From NCBI RefSeq assembly GCF_002979435.1, contig NZ_PCOV01000001.1, positions 731,422 through 795,421 on the forward strand: a stretch of DNA of 64,000 bases. Reading direction: 5' to 3'. Shown piece by piece: positions 28,828-38,237 of the stretch. Under the pieces are notes generated by a model. It did no database searches, was not told where the DNA came from, and worked only from the letters and a program-made list of their open reading frames with translations. Source of the stretch: Microbacterium sp. MYb66. GTDB lineage: Bacteria; Actinomycetota; Actinomycetes; Actinomycetales; Microbacteriaceae. A program made the translations under genes and the position numbers. The number at the start of each line of letters is the position of its first letter. The first letter of the stretch is position 1.

Positions 28828-31066
28828 CGCGGTAGACGTCGTACACGGCGTCGATCCGTCGGACGGCGTTGAGCACGCGGTCCAGGTGCACGGCATCGCC
28901 CATCTCGAACACGAACCGGCTGAGCGCGAGACGCTCGTCGGTCGTCGTCACCGTCGCGGAGAGGATGTTGACGTGATGCTCGCTCAGCACCCGCGTGACG
29001 TCCGAGAGCAGACCGGAGCGGTCGAGTGCCTCGACCTGGATCTGCACGCGGAACACGCTCTTGGTGGTCGGCGCCCAGGACACCTCGACGAAGCGGTCCT
29101 GCTCGGCGCTCAATGCCTTCACGTTGACGCAGTCCGCGCGGTGCACCGAGACACCGCTGCCACGGGTCACGAAGCCCACGATCTGGTCGCCGGGCACCGG
29201 AGTGCAGCACTTCGCGAGCTTCACGAGGATGTCGTTGGCACCGCGAACGAGCACCCCGGAATCCCCGGAACGGGGCTCGCGCGTCGGCACGCTGCCGGGA
29301 AGGTCGATGGTGCCGGTGTTCGGGTCGTTGGCCGCGACCAGCGCGGTGACCTTCTCGAGGACCGACTGCGTCGAGACGTGCCCCTCCCCGACCGCCGCGT
29401 ACAGCGCGGAGACGTCTTCGTAGTGCAACCCGCGCGCGACCTCGGCGAACGAGTCCTGGCTCATCAGCTTCTGCAGCGGCAGGTTCTGACGGCGCATCGC
29501 GCGAGCGATGGCCTCCTTGCCCTGCTCGATGGCCTCTTCACGGCGCTCTTTGGTGAACCATCCGCGGATCTTGTTCCGTGCGCGCGTGCTGGCGACGAAG
29601 CCGAGCCAGTCCTGACTGGGGCCGGCATCGGGGTTCTTCGAGGTGAACACCTCGACGACGTCGCCGCTCTTCAGCTCGGATTCCAGCGGAACCAGGCGTC
29701 CGTTGACCTTCGCACCCATGGTGCGGTGGCCGATCTCGGTGTGCACGGCATAGGCGAAGTCCACCGGAGTCGCGCTGGCCGGAAGCCCGATCACACGACC
29801 CTTGGGGGTGAAGACGTAGACCTCCTTCGCGCCGATCTCGAAGCGGAGCGAGTCGAGGAACTCCCCCGGATCGGCCGTCTCGGCCTGCCAGTCGGAGATG
29901 TGCGCGAGCCACGCCATGTCGGTGTCGGAGGCGCGGACCTCGGTCTTGCCGCCGCCGTTCATCCGCTCCTTGTACATCCAGTGCGCGGCGACACCGTACT
30001 CCGCCTGCTGATGCATCTCGTGCGTGCGGATCTGGATCTCGACCGTGCGCCCGGCGGGGCCGATCACCGTGGTGTGCAGCGACTGGTAGAGGTTGAACTT
30101 GGGGGTGGCGATGTAGTCCTTGAAGCGTCCGGGCAACGGGGTCCAGCGCGCGTGGATGGCGCCCAGGACCGCATAGCAGTCCCGCACCGAAGCGACCAGG
30201 ACGCGGATGCCGATCAGATCGTAGATGTCGTCGAACTCGCGGCCTCGGATGACCATCTTCTGGTACACCGAGTAGAGCTGTTTCGGACGACCGACGACCT
30301 TGCCCCGGATGCGGAGATCGCGCAGATCCTCGTCGATCTCCTCGACGACCTGGTTCAGGTACTTCTCGCGCTGAGGCGTGCGCTGGGCGATCAGGCTGTG
30401 GATCTCGTTGTAGATCTTCGGATGCAGCACCGCGAAGGAGAGGTCTTCGAGCTCCGACTTGATCGCCTGGATACCGAGGCGGTTCGCCAGCGGAGCATAG
30501 ATCTCCAGGGTCTCCTTGGCCTTCTTCGAGGCCTTCTCCGGAGGGACGAATCCCCAGGTCCGCGCGTTGTGCAGGCGGTCGGCCAGCTTGATCAGCAGGA
30601 CGCGGATGTCCTTCGACATCGCCACGATCATCTTGCGGACCGTCTCGGCCTGAGCGCTCTCGCCGTACTTGACCTTGTCGAGCTTGGTGACCCCGTCGAC
30701 GAGCATGGCGACCTCATCGCCGAACTCGGCCGTCAGATCGGTCAGGGCATAGCCCGTGTCCTCGACGGTGTCGTGCAGGAGTGCAGCCGCGATCGCTCGC
30801 GGCCCGAGACCGAGCTCGGCCAGGATCTGTGCGACCGCGAGCGGGTGCGTGATGTACGGCTCACCGCTCTGGCGCTTCTGCCCCTCGTGCTTCTCCTTCG
30901 CGACCGCATAGGCCCGCTCGATGACGGAGAAGTCGCCCTTCGGATGGTTCGCACGAACCGTCCGGATCAGGTTGTCGAGGTCGTTGATGCGGGACGCGCG
31001 GGAGAAGATGCGGGGAACCAGCCGTCGCAGACTCGATCCCTGCGATGACGTCTGCGGTTCCGCCAT
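28814..31066 (-). CDS. rel: bifunctional (p)ppGpp synthetase/hydrolase Rel
   Basis: Makes and breaks down the stringent-response alarmone. 750 residues: HD hydrolase domain (LLHDTVEDT, KLADRLHNART), synthetase domain (GRFKDYIATPKFNLYQSLHTTV with the RFKD type that favours GDP/GTP), TGS (VYVFTPKGRVIGLPASATPVDFAY), a zinc-finger-like region with CCTPVPGD, and a C-terminal ACT domain. Both catalytic sites look intact. ATG 31066 follows GGGAGGTGA; a TTG just before it is less likely. Confidence 0.97.
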   Translation of the reverse strand: MAEPQTSSQGSSLRRLVPRIFSRASRINDLDNLIRTVRANHPKGDFSVIERAYAVAKEKHEGQKRQSGEPYITHPLAVAQILAELGLGPRAIAAALLHDTVEDTGYALTDLTAEFGDEVAMLVDGVTKLDKVKYGESAQAETVRKMIVAMSKDIRVLLIKLADRLHNARTWGFVPPEKASKKAKETLEIYAPLANRLGIQAIKSELEDLSFAVLHPKIYNEIHSLIAQRTPQREKYLNQVVEEIDEDLRDLRIRGKVVGRPKQLYSVYQKMVIRGREFDDIYDLIGIRVLVASVRDCYAVLGAIHARWTPLPGRFKDYIATPKFNLYQSLHTTVIGPAGRTVEIQIRTHEMHQQAEYGVAAHWMYKERMNGGGKTEVRASDTDMAWLAHISDWQAETADPGEFLDSLRFEIGAKEVYVFTPKGRVIGLPASATPVDFAYAVHTEIGHRTMGAKVNGRLVPLESELKSGDVVEVFTSKNPDAGPSQDWLGFVASTRARNKIRGWFTKERREEAIEQGKEAIARAMRRQNLPLQKLMSQDSFAEVARGLHYEDVSALYAAVGEGHVSTQSVLEKVTALVAANDPNTGTIDLPGSVPTREPRSGDSGVLVRGANDILVKLAKCCTPVPGDQIVGFVTRGSGVSVHRADCVNVKALSAEQDRFVEVSWAPTTKSVFRVQIQVEALDRSGLLSDVTRVLSEHHVNILSATVTTTDERLALSRFVFEMGDAVHLDRVLNAVRRIDAVYDVYRVTSS

Positions 31067-31088
31067 CAACTCACCTCCCGATCAGTTC

Positions 31089-31094
31089 ATCCTA
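31089..31094 (-). promoter_or_regulatory. candidate -10 of the rel promoter
   Basis: TAGGAT on the minus strand, 22 bases before the rel ATG, leaving a short leader that contains the GGGAGGTGA ribosome binding site. Confidence 0.45.
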
Positions 31095-31133
31095 CGCGTG
31101 CTGTGCGGGCCGAGCTCCCGCTGAGGAGACCGA

Positions 31134-32123
31134 TCAGACCTCGACGGACGCCTTGCTGCGGGCCTCGCGGATCCGCGCATCGCGCGCCTTGAGCTGCGGC
31201 TCGTTCTCTCGGAACAGCGAGTACAGCGGAGCTGCCACGAAGAGGGTGGAGTACGTCGCGACCAGGATGCCGACGAAGATCGACAGCGAGATGTCGGTGA
31301 GCGATTCCGCACCGAGCCAGAAGGCGCCGATGAAGAGGACGGCGCCGACGGGCAGCGCCGCGACGACCGAGGTGTTGATGGATCGCACGAGCGTCTGGTT
31401 CACGGCGAGGTTCACCGATTCACCGAACAGCCGGGCAGACTTCTCCCCGTCCTCCGTCGTGTTCTCTCGAATCTTGTCGAACACGACCGTGGTGTCGTAG
31501 AGCGAGTAAGCCAGGATGGTCAGGAACCCGATCACCGCCGCCGGAGAGATCTCGAAGCCGGCGAGAGCGTACACACCGACGGTGATCACGAGGACGTCGA
31601 GCAGACCGATGATCGCGGCGGCGGACATCTTCCACGTACGGAAGTAGATCGCGAGGATCAGGAAGGTGAGCGCCAGGAAGATCGCGAGTCCCCACAGCGA
31701 CTGCTTCGTGACGTTCTCACCCCAGGCCGGACCGATGAACGACGAGGTCACATCCGACGCCTCGACGCCGTATGCATCGGCCAGCGCCTCGGCGACCTGC
31801 TGCGTCTGGGCGGCACTCATCTGGTCGGTCTGCACACGGATGTCGGAGTCGTTGACGACGACGACCTTCGTCGCGGCCCCCGGGACGACCGATTGGACGG
31901 CCTCGGTGGCGGTGTCCTGCTCGACACTGTCGGGCGCCTGCACGGTGAACTGCGACCCGCCGGTGAACTCGATCGAGAACTGGATCGGACGGATCAGCGG
32001 TACGAGGGCCGAACCCACCACGAGGACGATCGCGATGATGAACCACAGGCGGCGCTTGCCGACGAACGGGAAGGAGGTCTTCCCCGAGTAGAGGTTGTTG
32101 CCGAACTCATTCATGGAAGGCAT
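31134..32123 (-). CDS. secF: protein translocase subunit SecF
   Basis: Accessory Sec membrane protein that uses the proton gradient to help export. 329 residues, six membrane segments. SIEFTGGSQFTVQAP marks the first outer domain, and LAYSLYDTTVVFDKIREN and the SINTSVVAALPV segment are family motifs. TGATG overlap with the secD stop. Confidence 0.95.
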   Translation of the reverse strand: MPSMNEFGNNLYSGKTSFPFVGKRRLWFIIAIVLVVGSALVPLIRPIQFSIEFTGGSQFTVQAPDSVEQDTATEAVQSVVPGAATKVVVVNDSDIRVQTDQMSAAQTQQVAEALADAYGVEASDVTSSFIGPAWGENVTKQSLWGLAIFLALTFLILAIYFRTWKMSAAAIIGLLDVLVITVGVYALAGFEISPAAVIGFLTILAYSLYDTTVVFDKIRENTTEDGEKSARLFGESVNLAVNQTLVRSINTSVVAALPVGAVLFIGAFWLGAESLTDISLSIFVGILVATYSTLFVAAPLYSLFRENEPQLKARDARIREARSKASVEV

Positions 32124-33871
32124 CAGGCGTCTCCCTCACTTCCGGCGTTGGTGGGTTTGTCGCCCGCGAGTGCTTCTGCGCGCTTGCGTTCTGCGATCGT
32201 CTGCCGACGATCCGCTTCGCCGCGCGAACGGGCGTTCTTGGCGCCTCGCCCGACGGTTGCCGTCGTGACTTCCCGGTATTGGGACCGGCTGCGGTACACG
32301 GCACCGAGTGCCTCCGGGTCGAGCCCCGACAGTTTGTGTCCCCCGCCGAAGAACCGGGTGCGCGCGAGGAGCTGCATCACGGGGTGCGTGAAGATGACGA
32401 AGATGAACACGTCGATGAGCGTCGTGAGACCCAGAGTGAACGCGAAGCCCTTCACCGTGGCGTCGGCCAGGATGTACAGCACGAGAGCCGCCAGGATGTT
32501 GATCGACTTCGAGATGTAGATCGTGCGCTTCGCTCGCCCCCAGCCGTCTTCCACGGCGGAAGTGATGGACTTGCCGTCGCGGAGCTCGTCTCGTATTCGC
32601 TCGAAGTAGACGATGAACGAGTCGGCCGTGAAGCCGATCGAGACGATCAGACCCGCGACACCGGCGAGCGAGAGGCGGAAGCCGATGCGCCAGGCCAGGA
32701 TGCAGATGATGACGTAGGTCAGGATCGCCATGACCGCGATCGAGGCGATGATCACCGACCCGAGCGCGCGATAGACGATCAACGAGTAGATCGCGACGAG
32801 CGCGAGACCGATGAGGCCGGCGATCAGTCCGATCTGCAGCTGCTGGGTACCCAGCGTCGCCGAGATGGTGTCGGAGCTCTGGACGGTGAAGCTCAGCGGC
32901 AGCGCACCGAACTTGAGCTGGTCGGCGAGCGTGGTCGCGGTCTCCTGCGTGAAGCTGCCGGAGATGCTGGGGCGGCCGTCGAGGATCTGTCCGTTCATCC
33001 GCGGCGCGCTGATCACGTTGCCGTCGAGGACGAATGCGAACTGGTCGCGGGGCGAGAGCCCGTCGAGACGGTTCTGGTTCAGCCGGGTGCTGACCTTGCC
33101 GAAGGCGTCTGCGCCGTCACCGTTCATCGTGAGCTGAACGAGCCAGGCGCCGGACTTCGGGTCGCGGCCGGCCGAGGCGTCGGTGATGGCCGTGCCGTCG
33201 AGCTCGGCGGGCCCGAGGAGGAACTTCTGCGCACCGTCCGGGGAGCACGCGATGAGCGGCTCGTCCCTCGGCGCCCGGGAGGGGTCGTTCTCCGGATTCG
33301 CGCAGTCGTAGGCCTGGAACTCCGCAGTCAGCTTCTCCGTGACCCAGGAGAGGTCGCTCGCGTCGGTCGGCGCGGCCGTGGGCGTCGCGTTCAACGAGGG
33401 GTCGGGGCTCGGGAACGGCGTGGAGTTGCCGTCCTCCCCCACGAACTCGGTGCTCGCGGCCGTGGTGTACAGCACCGGACGGAACTCGAGCTGGGCGCTG
33501 GACTGGATCCGCTCCCGCGTCTGGGCATCGGCCTCACCGGGGATCTGGACGACGATGTTCTGTCCGCCCTCGGTCGTGATGTCGGCCTCGGCGACACCGG
33601 AGGCGTCGACGCGCTGGCGGATGATCGCCGCAGCCTGATCGAGCTGCTCCTGTGTCGGAGCCGCCCCGTCCTCCGTCTCGGCGCTCAGGACGATCTGGGT
33701 ACCGCCCTGCAGGTCGAGGGCGAGCTCAGGCGACCACGAGCTCGCGGCCTCCCCGTTGCTGTCCTTGAAGACGTACACGCCCAGCGCGTTGATGCCGAAG
33801 AGCACGCCCGTCACGAGGAGCAGTCCGAGGAGGACCCGCCAGGCGTGACGGACAGGAGAGGATGAAGCCAC
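32123..33871 (-). CDS. secD: protein translocase subunit SecD
   Basis: Partner of SecF. 582 residues. First membrane segment at about 12-33, a long periplasm-side domain with ALDLQGGTQIVLSAE, then five segments carrying VGFTADSFIVYFERIRDEL-like sequence (SIGFTADSFIVYFERIRD) and NILAALVLYILA. A Pro/Thr/Ser-rich insert (about 145-170) is typical of actinobacteria. GTG start; the ribosome binding site is weak. The C-terminus has a basic cytoplasmic tail. Confidence 0.95.
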   Translation of the reverse strand: MASSSPVRHAWRVLLGLLLVTGVLFGINALGVYVFKDSNGEAASSWSPELALDLQGGTQIVLSAETEDGAAPTQEQLDQAAAIIRQRVDASGVAEADITTEGGQNIVVQIPGEADAQTRERIQSSAQLEFRPVLYTTAASTEFVGEDGNSTPFPSPDPSLNATPTAAPTDASDLSWVTEKLTAEFQAYDCANPENDPSRAPRDEPLIACSPDGAQKFLLGPAELDGTAITDASAGRDPKSGAWLVQLTMNGDGADAFGKVSTRLNQNRLDGLSPRDQFAFVLDGNVISAPRMNGQILDGRPSISGSFTQETATTLADQLKFGALPLSFTVQSSDTISATLGTQQLQIGLIAGLIGLALVAIYSLIVYRALGSVIIASIAVMAILTYVIICILAWRIGFRLSLAGVAGLIVSIGFTADSFIVYFERIRDELRDGKSITSAVEDGWGRAKRTIYISKSINILAALVLYILADATVKGFAFTLGLTTLIDVFIFVIFTHPVMQLLARTRFFGGGHKLSGLDPEALGAVYRSRSQYREVTTATVGRGAKNARSRGEADRRQTIAERKRAEALAGDKPTNAGSEGDA

Positions 33872-33926
33872 GTGTGTTCAGCTTTCTGGAAGGACGGAGA
33901 TCCGAGGGGCCGCGTCGGCCGCGGAC

Positions 33927-34328
33927 TTACTTGTCGTCGGCGTCGCGCTCGAGGCGGGCGCGGGTCTCCTCGGGAGTCTCCACTCCGGGAGCGATCGACT
34001 CCTCGGCGGTGTGCTCTTCGATCTCATCGGACGGCGCGTCGACGACGACATCCTTCGGCTCGACGACGCGCAGGATCGCCTGGCTGTGGACGTCGATGAT
34101 GGTGCCGGGAGCGATCTCGACGAGTGCGGGAGTGTCGAGGTCCTCGGGGTCGTACGCGACGATCGTCCCGTAGATGCCGCCCTGCAGAAGCACCTTGGCA
34201 CCGGGGACCGTCTTGGTCGCCTTCTCCTCCTGCTCCGCCTTCATCTGCTTCGTCCGCTTGCGCGTGTTGAAGATCATGAAGACCAGGAGGACGGCAAGAA
34301 GTCCGAAGAGGAGAAATTCCATGGGCAT
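33927..34328 (-). CDS. yajC: preprotein translocase subunit YajC
   Basis: 133-residue Sec accessory protein with one N-terminal membrane helix (FLLFGLLAVLLVFMIF) and the conserved VLLQGGIYGTIVAYD segment. The acidic C-terminal tail of about 40 residues is longer than in E. coli. Two possible starts, 34328 and 34322; GAAAGGCG fits the first. First gene of yajC-secD-secF. Confidence 0.92.
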   Translation of the reverse strand: MPMEFLLFGLLAVLLVFMIFNTRKRTKQMKAEQEEKATKTVPGAKVLLQGGIYGTIVAYDPEDLDTPALVEIAPGTIIDVHSQAILRVVEPKDVVVDAPSDEIEEHTAEESIAPGVETPEETRARLERDADDK

Positions 34329-34399
34329 GGGGGAAGCGCCTTTCTCAGGTGCACGCTCCAGCCTTTGGGCGCGCGAAGGTAACCGGGAAGTCTTCAGCG

Positions 34400-34405
34400 A
34401 TTATA
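34400..34405 (-). promoter_or_regulatory. candidate -10 of the yajC-secDF promoter
   Basis: Perfect TATAAT on the minus strand, placed at the stop codon of ruvB and about 72 bases before yajC. No good -35 is seen. Confidence 0.5.
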
Positions 34406-35426
34406 GGTCATCCAACTTAAGCATCCCGTCTGGATGCGCCACGCCCAGATGCGCGTAGGCCTCGGGCATCGCCACACGACCTCGAGGAGTGCGTCCGAGG
34501 AAGCCGATCCGCACGAGGTACGGTTCGACCACACTCTCCACCGTCTCGCCTTCCTCGCCGACCGCGACCGCGAGCGTGCTGAGGCCCACCGGACCTCCCC
34601 GGAAGCGGCGGACGAGCGCCTCGAGCACGGCACGGTCCAACCGATCGAGGCCGATCGGGTCGACATCGTAAAGTTCCAGCGCCGCCCTGACCTCGTGGAT
34701 GGTGGCCTGTCCGTCGGCATGCACCAGGGCATAGTCGCGCACGCGGCGGAGGAGACGGTTCGCGATCCGCGGTGTGCCACGCGAGCGGCGAGCGATCTCC
34801 GAGAGCGAATCCGTCGGCAGATCGACGCCGAGGACGGCCGCGGAGCGCGCGATCACCTGCTCCAGCTCGGATTCCTCATAGAACTCGAGGTGCCCGGTGA
34901 AGCCGAACCGATCGCGCAGAGGGTTCGGCAGGAGACCGGATCGGGTCGTGGCGCCGACCAGGGTGAAGGGCGAGAGCTCGAGGGGGATGCTCGTGGCCCC
35001 CGCACCCTTGCCGACCATGATGTCGATCCGGTAGTCCTCCATAGCGAGGTACAGCATCTCCTCCGCCGAGCGTGCCATGCGGTGGATCTCGTCGATGAAG
35101 AGCACCTCCCCCGGCACCAGGCTCGACAGCAGGGCGGCGAGGTCGCCGGCGTGCTGGATCGCCGGGCCGCTCGACAGACGCAGTGGGCGCTCGCTCTCAT
35201 GCGCCACGATCATCGCCAGCGTCGTCTTCCCGAGCCCCGGAGGGCCGGCGAGCAGAATGTGGTCGGCGGGCCGACTCTGGATGCGCGCGGCCTCGAGGAG
35301 CAGCTTCAGCTGCCCGCGGACCTTCTGCTGCCCGACGAACTCGCCGAGGCTCGTCGGGCGCAGAGCACCCTCGATCGCGAGCTCGGTCTCGTCGGAGGGC
35401 TCGTTGGCGTCCAGAGGGTCAGACAC
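34401..35426 (-). CDS. ruvB: Holliday junction branch migration ATPase RuvB
   Basis: AAA+ hexamer that drives branch migration with RuvA. 341 residues. [56 protein letters not shown] and the C-terminal winged helix with [17 protein letters not shown] are all present. GTG start with GGGGAG eight bases before, overlapping the ruvA end by eight bases. Confidence 0.97.
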   Translation of the reverse strand: MSDPLDANEPSDETELAIEGALRPTSLGEFVGQQKVRGQLKLLLEAARIQSRPADHILLAGPPGLGKTTLAMIVAHESERPLRLSSGPAIQHAGDLAALLSSLVPGEVLFIDEIHRMARSAEEMLYLAMEDYRIDIMVGKGAGATSIPLELSPFTLVGATTRSGLLPNPLRDRFGFTGHLEFYEESELEQVIARSAAVLGVDLPTDSLSEIARRSRGTPRIANRLLRRVRDYALVHADGQATIHEVRAALELYDVDPIGLDRLDRAVLEALVRRFRGGPVGLSTLAVAVGEEGETVESVVEPYLVRIGFLGRTPRGRVAMPEAYAHLGVAHPDGMLKLDDL

Positions 35427-36039
35427 GCGCCTGGCTCCCCTGCGCCGGGCCGAGCAGCGCGAGTGTGCGACGCAGCAGCGAAGCGACCGATGTGCGCTCG
35501 GCCTCCGTGGCATCGGCCGCGGTCTCTGCCGCAGCCTCAGCGGCGACCCTCTCCGACCAGCCGAGGCCGACGAGTGCGGCCGCCACCTGCGTGACGACAT
35601 CGCCCCCGCCCGCCGCCGTCGGCTTCGAGGGCGCAGCGAGAGCCTGCACCTTCCCGGCGAGCTGCAGGACGATGAGCTTGGCTGTCTTCGGGCCGATTCC
35701 GGAGACACGGCGGAAGGGAGCATCGTCTTCGGCGGTGACCGCTTCAGCGATCTGATCCGCTGTGAGGTGCGAGAGCACGCCGAGAGCCGACTTGGGTCCG
35801 ACGCCGGTGACGCTGATCAGGAGGCCGAAGATCTCGAGTTCGCCCCGGTCGGCGAAGCCGAACAACGCCAGCGAGTCCTCTCGGACGATGAGGCTCGTGT
35901 GCAGGAGCATCTTCTCCCCCACGGTGGCCGTATGGGCGACGTCGGCGGGGACGGCGACGGCGAACCCCACTCCGCCCACGTCGACGACGACCTGATCGGA
36001 CGTCGCATGCAGGACGACACCGTGCAGAGAGGAGATCAT
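35419..36039 (-). CDS. ruvA: Holliday junction DNA-binding protein RuvA
   Basis: 206 residues: N-terminal OB fold ([26 protein letters not shown]), two helix-hairpin-helix motifs ([16 protein letters not shown] and [16 protein letters not shown]) and the C-terminal RuvB-binding domain. TAGGCT lies six bases before the ATG and overlaps the ruvC stop, so ruvA may also have its own leaderless start. Confidence 0.96.
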   Translation of the reverse strand: MISSLHGVVLHATSDQVVVDVGGVGFAVAVPADVAHTATVGEKMLLHTSLIVREDSLALFGFADRGELEIFGLLISVTGVGPKSALGVLSHLTADQIAEAVTAEDDAPFRRVSGIGPKTAKLIVLQLAGKVQALAAPSKPTAAGGGDVVTQVAAALVGLGWSERVAAEAAAETAADATEAERTSVASLLRRTLALLGPAQGSQARV

Positions 36040-36045
36040 CCACTC

Positions 36046-36051
36046 AGCCTA
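36046..36051 (-). promoter_or_regulatory. candidate leaderless -10 of ruvA
   Basis: TAGGCT, six bases, ATG 36039; there is no ribosome binding site. Confidence 0.5.
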
Positions 36052-36633
36052 CGGCGTCGCTCGTAGGTATGTTCGACCGACACGCTTCTCCGCGTCGGCC
36101 CAGGCGCGCTGGGCCGGTGTCAGTGCTCCGGACGCGGAAGAGGCGGCCCCGCCGCGGCGCCAGGCGTGACACAGGGCGATCGCCAGAGCATCCGCGGCAT
36201 CCGCGGGCTGCGGCAGTGCATCCAGGCGCAGGATGCGCGCGATCATGGTCTGCACCTGCCGCTTGTCTGCCGCGCCGTATCCGGTCACCGCCGCTTTGAC
36301 CTCGCTCGGGGTGTGGGTGGCGGCGGGCAGCCCCGACTCGGCCGCGACCAGCAGCGCCACTCCGCTCGCCTGGGCCGTCCCCATCACGGTGTGCGTGTTC
36401 TGCTGGGCGAACACGCGCTCGACGGCCACGGCATCGGGACGGTGCTCCGCGATCACGGCACGGATACCCGCGGCGACGATGGCGAGACGATCACCGATCT
36501 CCGCGTCGGGTGACGAGCGGATCACCCCCACGTGCACGAGTGTGCCGCGGCGCGAGCGGTCGACATCGACGACGCCGACGCCGCACCGGGTGAGCCCGGG
36601 GTCGATGCCGAGCACGCGCAGAGAGGAGGTCAC
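36049..36633 (-). CDS. ruvC: Holliday junction endonuclease RuvC
   Basis: Resolves Holliday junctions. 194 residues. LGIDPGLTRCGVGVVDV with the first catalytic Asp, AVERVFAQQNTHTVMGTAQASG with the Glu, and QPADAADALAIALCHAW with the last acidic residues. GTG start at 36633, TAGCCT six bases before it. First of ruvC-ruvA-ruvB. Confidence 0.96.
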   Translation of the reverse strand: MTSSLRVLGIDPGLTRCGVGVVDVDRSRRGTLVHVGVIRSSPDAEIGDRLAIVAAGIRAVIAEHRPDAVAVERVFAQQNTHTVMGTAQASGVALLVAAESGLPAATHTPSEVKAAVTGYGAADKRQVQTMIARILRLDALPQPADAADALAIALCHAWRRGGAASSASGALTPAQRAWADAEKRVGRTYLRATP

Positions 36634-36639
36634 TCCCCC

Positions 36640-36645
36640 AGGCTA
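36640..36645 (-). promoter_or_regulatory. candidate leaderless -10 of ruvC
   Basis: TAGCCT, six bases (GGGGGA), GTG 36633. Confidence 0.5.
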
Positions 36646-36678
36646 GGCGGCCGAACCGACACGAGGCGTCCGGCGCGC

Positions 36679-37440
36679 CTACGCCTCGTCGTTCTCCAGC
36701 TCGGCCTGCACCTCTGCGGTGAGATCGAAGTTGGTGAAGACGTTCTGCACGTCTTCGCTGTCTTCGAGGGCATCGATCAGTCGGAAGATCTTGCGCGCGG
36801 TGTCGGCGTCGATCTCGACCTTGAGGTTCGGGACGAACTCGACATCGGCCGACTCGTAGTCGATCCCGGCTTCCTGGAGCGCGCTGCGCACGGCCACGAG
36901 GTCGGTCGCTTCCGTGATGACCTCGAACCCCTCGGCGTGCGGCTCGATCTCCTCGGCACCCGCCTCGAGTGCCGCCATCATGACGTCGTCTTCGGTGGTG
37001 CCCTCGGAGCCGACGACGATGACGCCCTTACGACTGAAGTTGTAGGCGACGCTTCCCGGGTCGGCCAGCGTCCCGCCGTTGCGACTGAGAGCCGTGCGGA
37101 CCTCGGCCGCGGCCCGGTTCTTGTTGTCGGTCAGACACTCGATCATGAGGGCCACGCCGTTGGGTCCGTAGCCTTCGTACATGATCGAGAGGTACTCGAC
37201 GGCTTCGCCGCCGATACCGGCGCCGCGCTTCACCGCGCGATCGATGTTGTCCTTGGGGACCGAGGTCTTCTTGGCCTTCTGGACGGCGTCGAAGAGCGTC
37301 GGGTTGCCCGCCAGATCGGGTCCGCCGAGCTTCGCGGCGACCTCGATGTTCTTGATGAGCTTGGCCCAGGACTTCGCGCGCCTGGAGTCGATGATGGCCT
37401 TCTTGTGCTTCGTGGTCGCCCACTTGGAATGCCCGGACAT
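36679..37440 (-). CDS. yebC: YebC/PmpR-family protein
   Basis: 253 residues. [32 protein letters not shown] start, [22 protein letters not shown] and the acidic C-terminus are diagnostic. Members act as transcription regulators or help ribosomes pass polyproline stretches, which would overlap with EF-P. GGAG lies before the ATG and a TAGAAT at 37491-37496 could be its -10. Upstream of ruvC, the usual order. Confidence 0.95.
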   Translation of the reverse strand: MSGHSKWATTKHKKAIIDSRRAKSWAKLIKNIEVAAKLGGPDLAGNPTLFDAVQKAKKTSVPKDNIDRAVKRGAGIGGEAVEYLSIMYEGYGPNGVALMIECLTDNKNRAAAEVRTALSRNGGTLADPGSVAYNFSRKGVIVVGSEGTTEDDVMMAALEAGAEEIEPHAEGFEVITEATDLVAVRSALQEAGIDYESADVEFVPNLKVEIDADTARKIFRLIDALEDSEDVQNVFTNFDLTAEVQAELENDEA

Positions 37441-37549
37441 ATGTCTCCGCTCGTCGTATCCGCCCCGGAGCCGTGTCCAGCGCGTCGTCCATTCTATCGA
37501 ATAGCCGTGGTCGCCTGAGCAGGCTCCGCCCTCGCCGACCGCGGAGCCG

Positions 37550-38152
37550 TCATTCCCGTGGGTCTCGACCCTGCAGCGTGACCGGCACGGAACCGATCTG
37601 CAGCATCATGCGCGATTCATCCCCGCGCGTGACCCGCACGTGCTCGGCGATGTACCCCGCGACCTCGGCGCTCGGTTCTCCCTCAGCGCATGCGCCCACC
37701 GCCGCGTTCGCCTGCCGGACGAGCGACATCATCATCGGGACGCGCTGGAGCAGGCGGTCGGCCTCCCTCGGCTTGCCGACCGCTTCGGCGATCGCGCGCT
37801 CACCCTTCATCTGGTAGTCGCAGGCGAGCACGTGGGCCGCTCCGAATGCGGCCTGCTCCCGCAACGGGGCGCTGGGATCGTGCATCGCGTAATAGCGACC
37901 GACCTCCTCACGGAGCCATGGCACCAGCGGCAGCAGAGAGTCCTGCGTCGCCTGCTCGAGTTCTCGCCCCTGCAGTACCGGCTCCATCGCCGCCACGACG
38001 GCGTCCATCCATCCGCGAAGGGCGCTGGTCCGTGACTCGTCCTCGGCGGTCCCGCCGATCATCGCCGAGGCGCGATCGTAGACGTGCAGTCGTTGCAGAT
38101 TCATGTAGAGGTTGTTCAGCCCGATGAGTTGCCATTCGCGTGCGCCGATCAT
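37550..38152 (-). CDS. unknown soluble protein
   Basis: 200 residues, not recognised. Mostly helical and without membrane segments or cysteine motifs (only ACDYQM and GACAEG). The start [22 protein letters not shown] at 38152 follows TAGGGT by seven bases with no ribosome binding site. The frame stays open far upstream (to about 39199), but that part lies antisense to the decarboxylase gene and is not protein-like. It is divergent from the decarboxylase. Confidence 0.7.
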   Translation of the reverse strand: MIGAREWQLIGLNNLYMNLQRLHVYDRASAMIGGTAEDESRTSALRGWMDAVVAAMEPVLQGRELEQATQDSLLPLVPWLREEVGRYYAMHDPSAPLREQAAFGAAHVLACDYQMKGERAIAEAVGKPREADRLLQRVPMMMSLVRQANAAVGACAEGEPSAEVAGYIAEHVRVTRGDESRMMLQIGSVPVTLQGRDPRE

Positions 38153-38225
38153 GCGATCAACCCTACTGATCGCCACCCCGCTCCTCGCGAGCGGGGGACC
38201 TCTGGCGCGGCACGACGCCCGGGTG

Positions 38226-38231
38226 TAGGCC
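38226..38231 (+). promoter_or_regulatory. candidate leaderless -10 of the decarboxylase gene
   Basis: TAGGCC, six bases, ATG 38238; the last base departs from the usual T. Confidence 0.35.
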
Positions 38232-38237
38232 TGAGAC

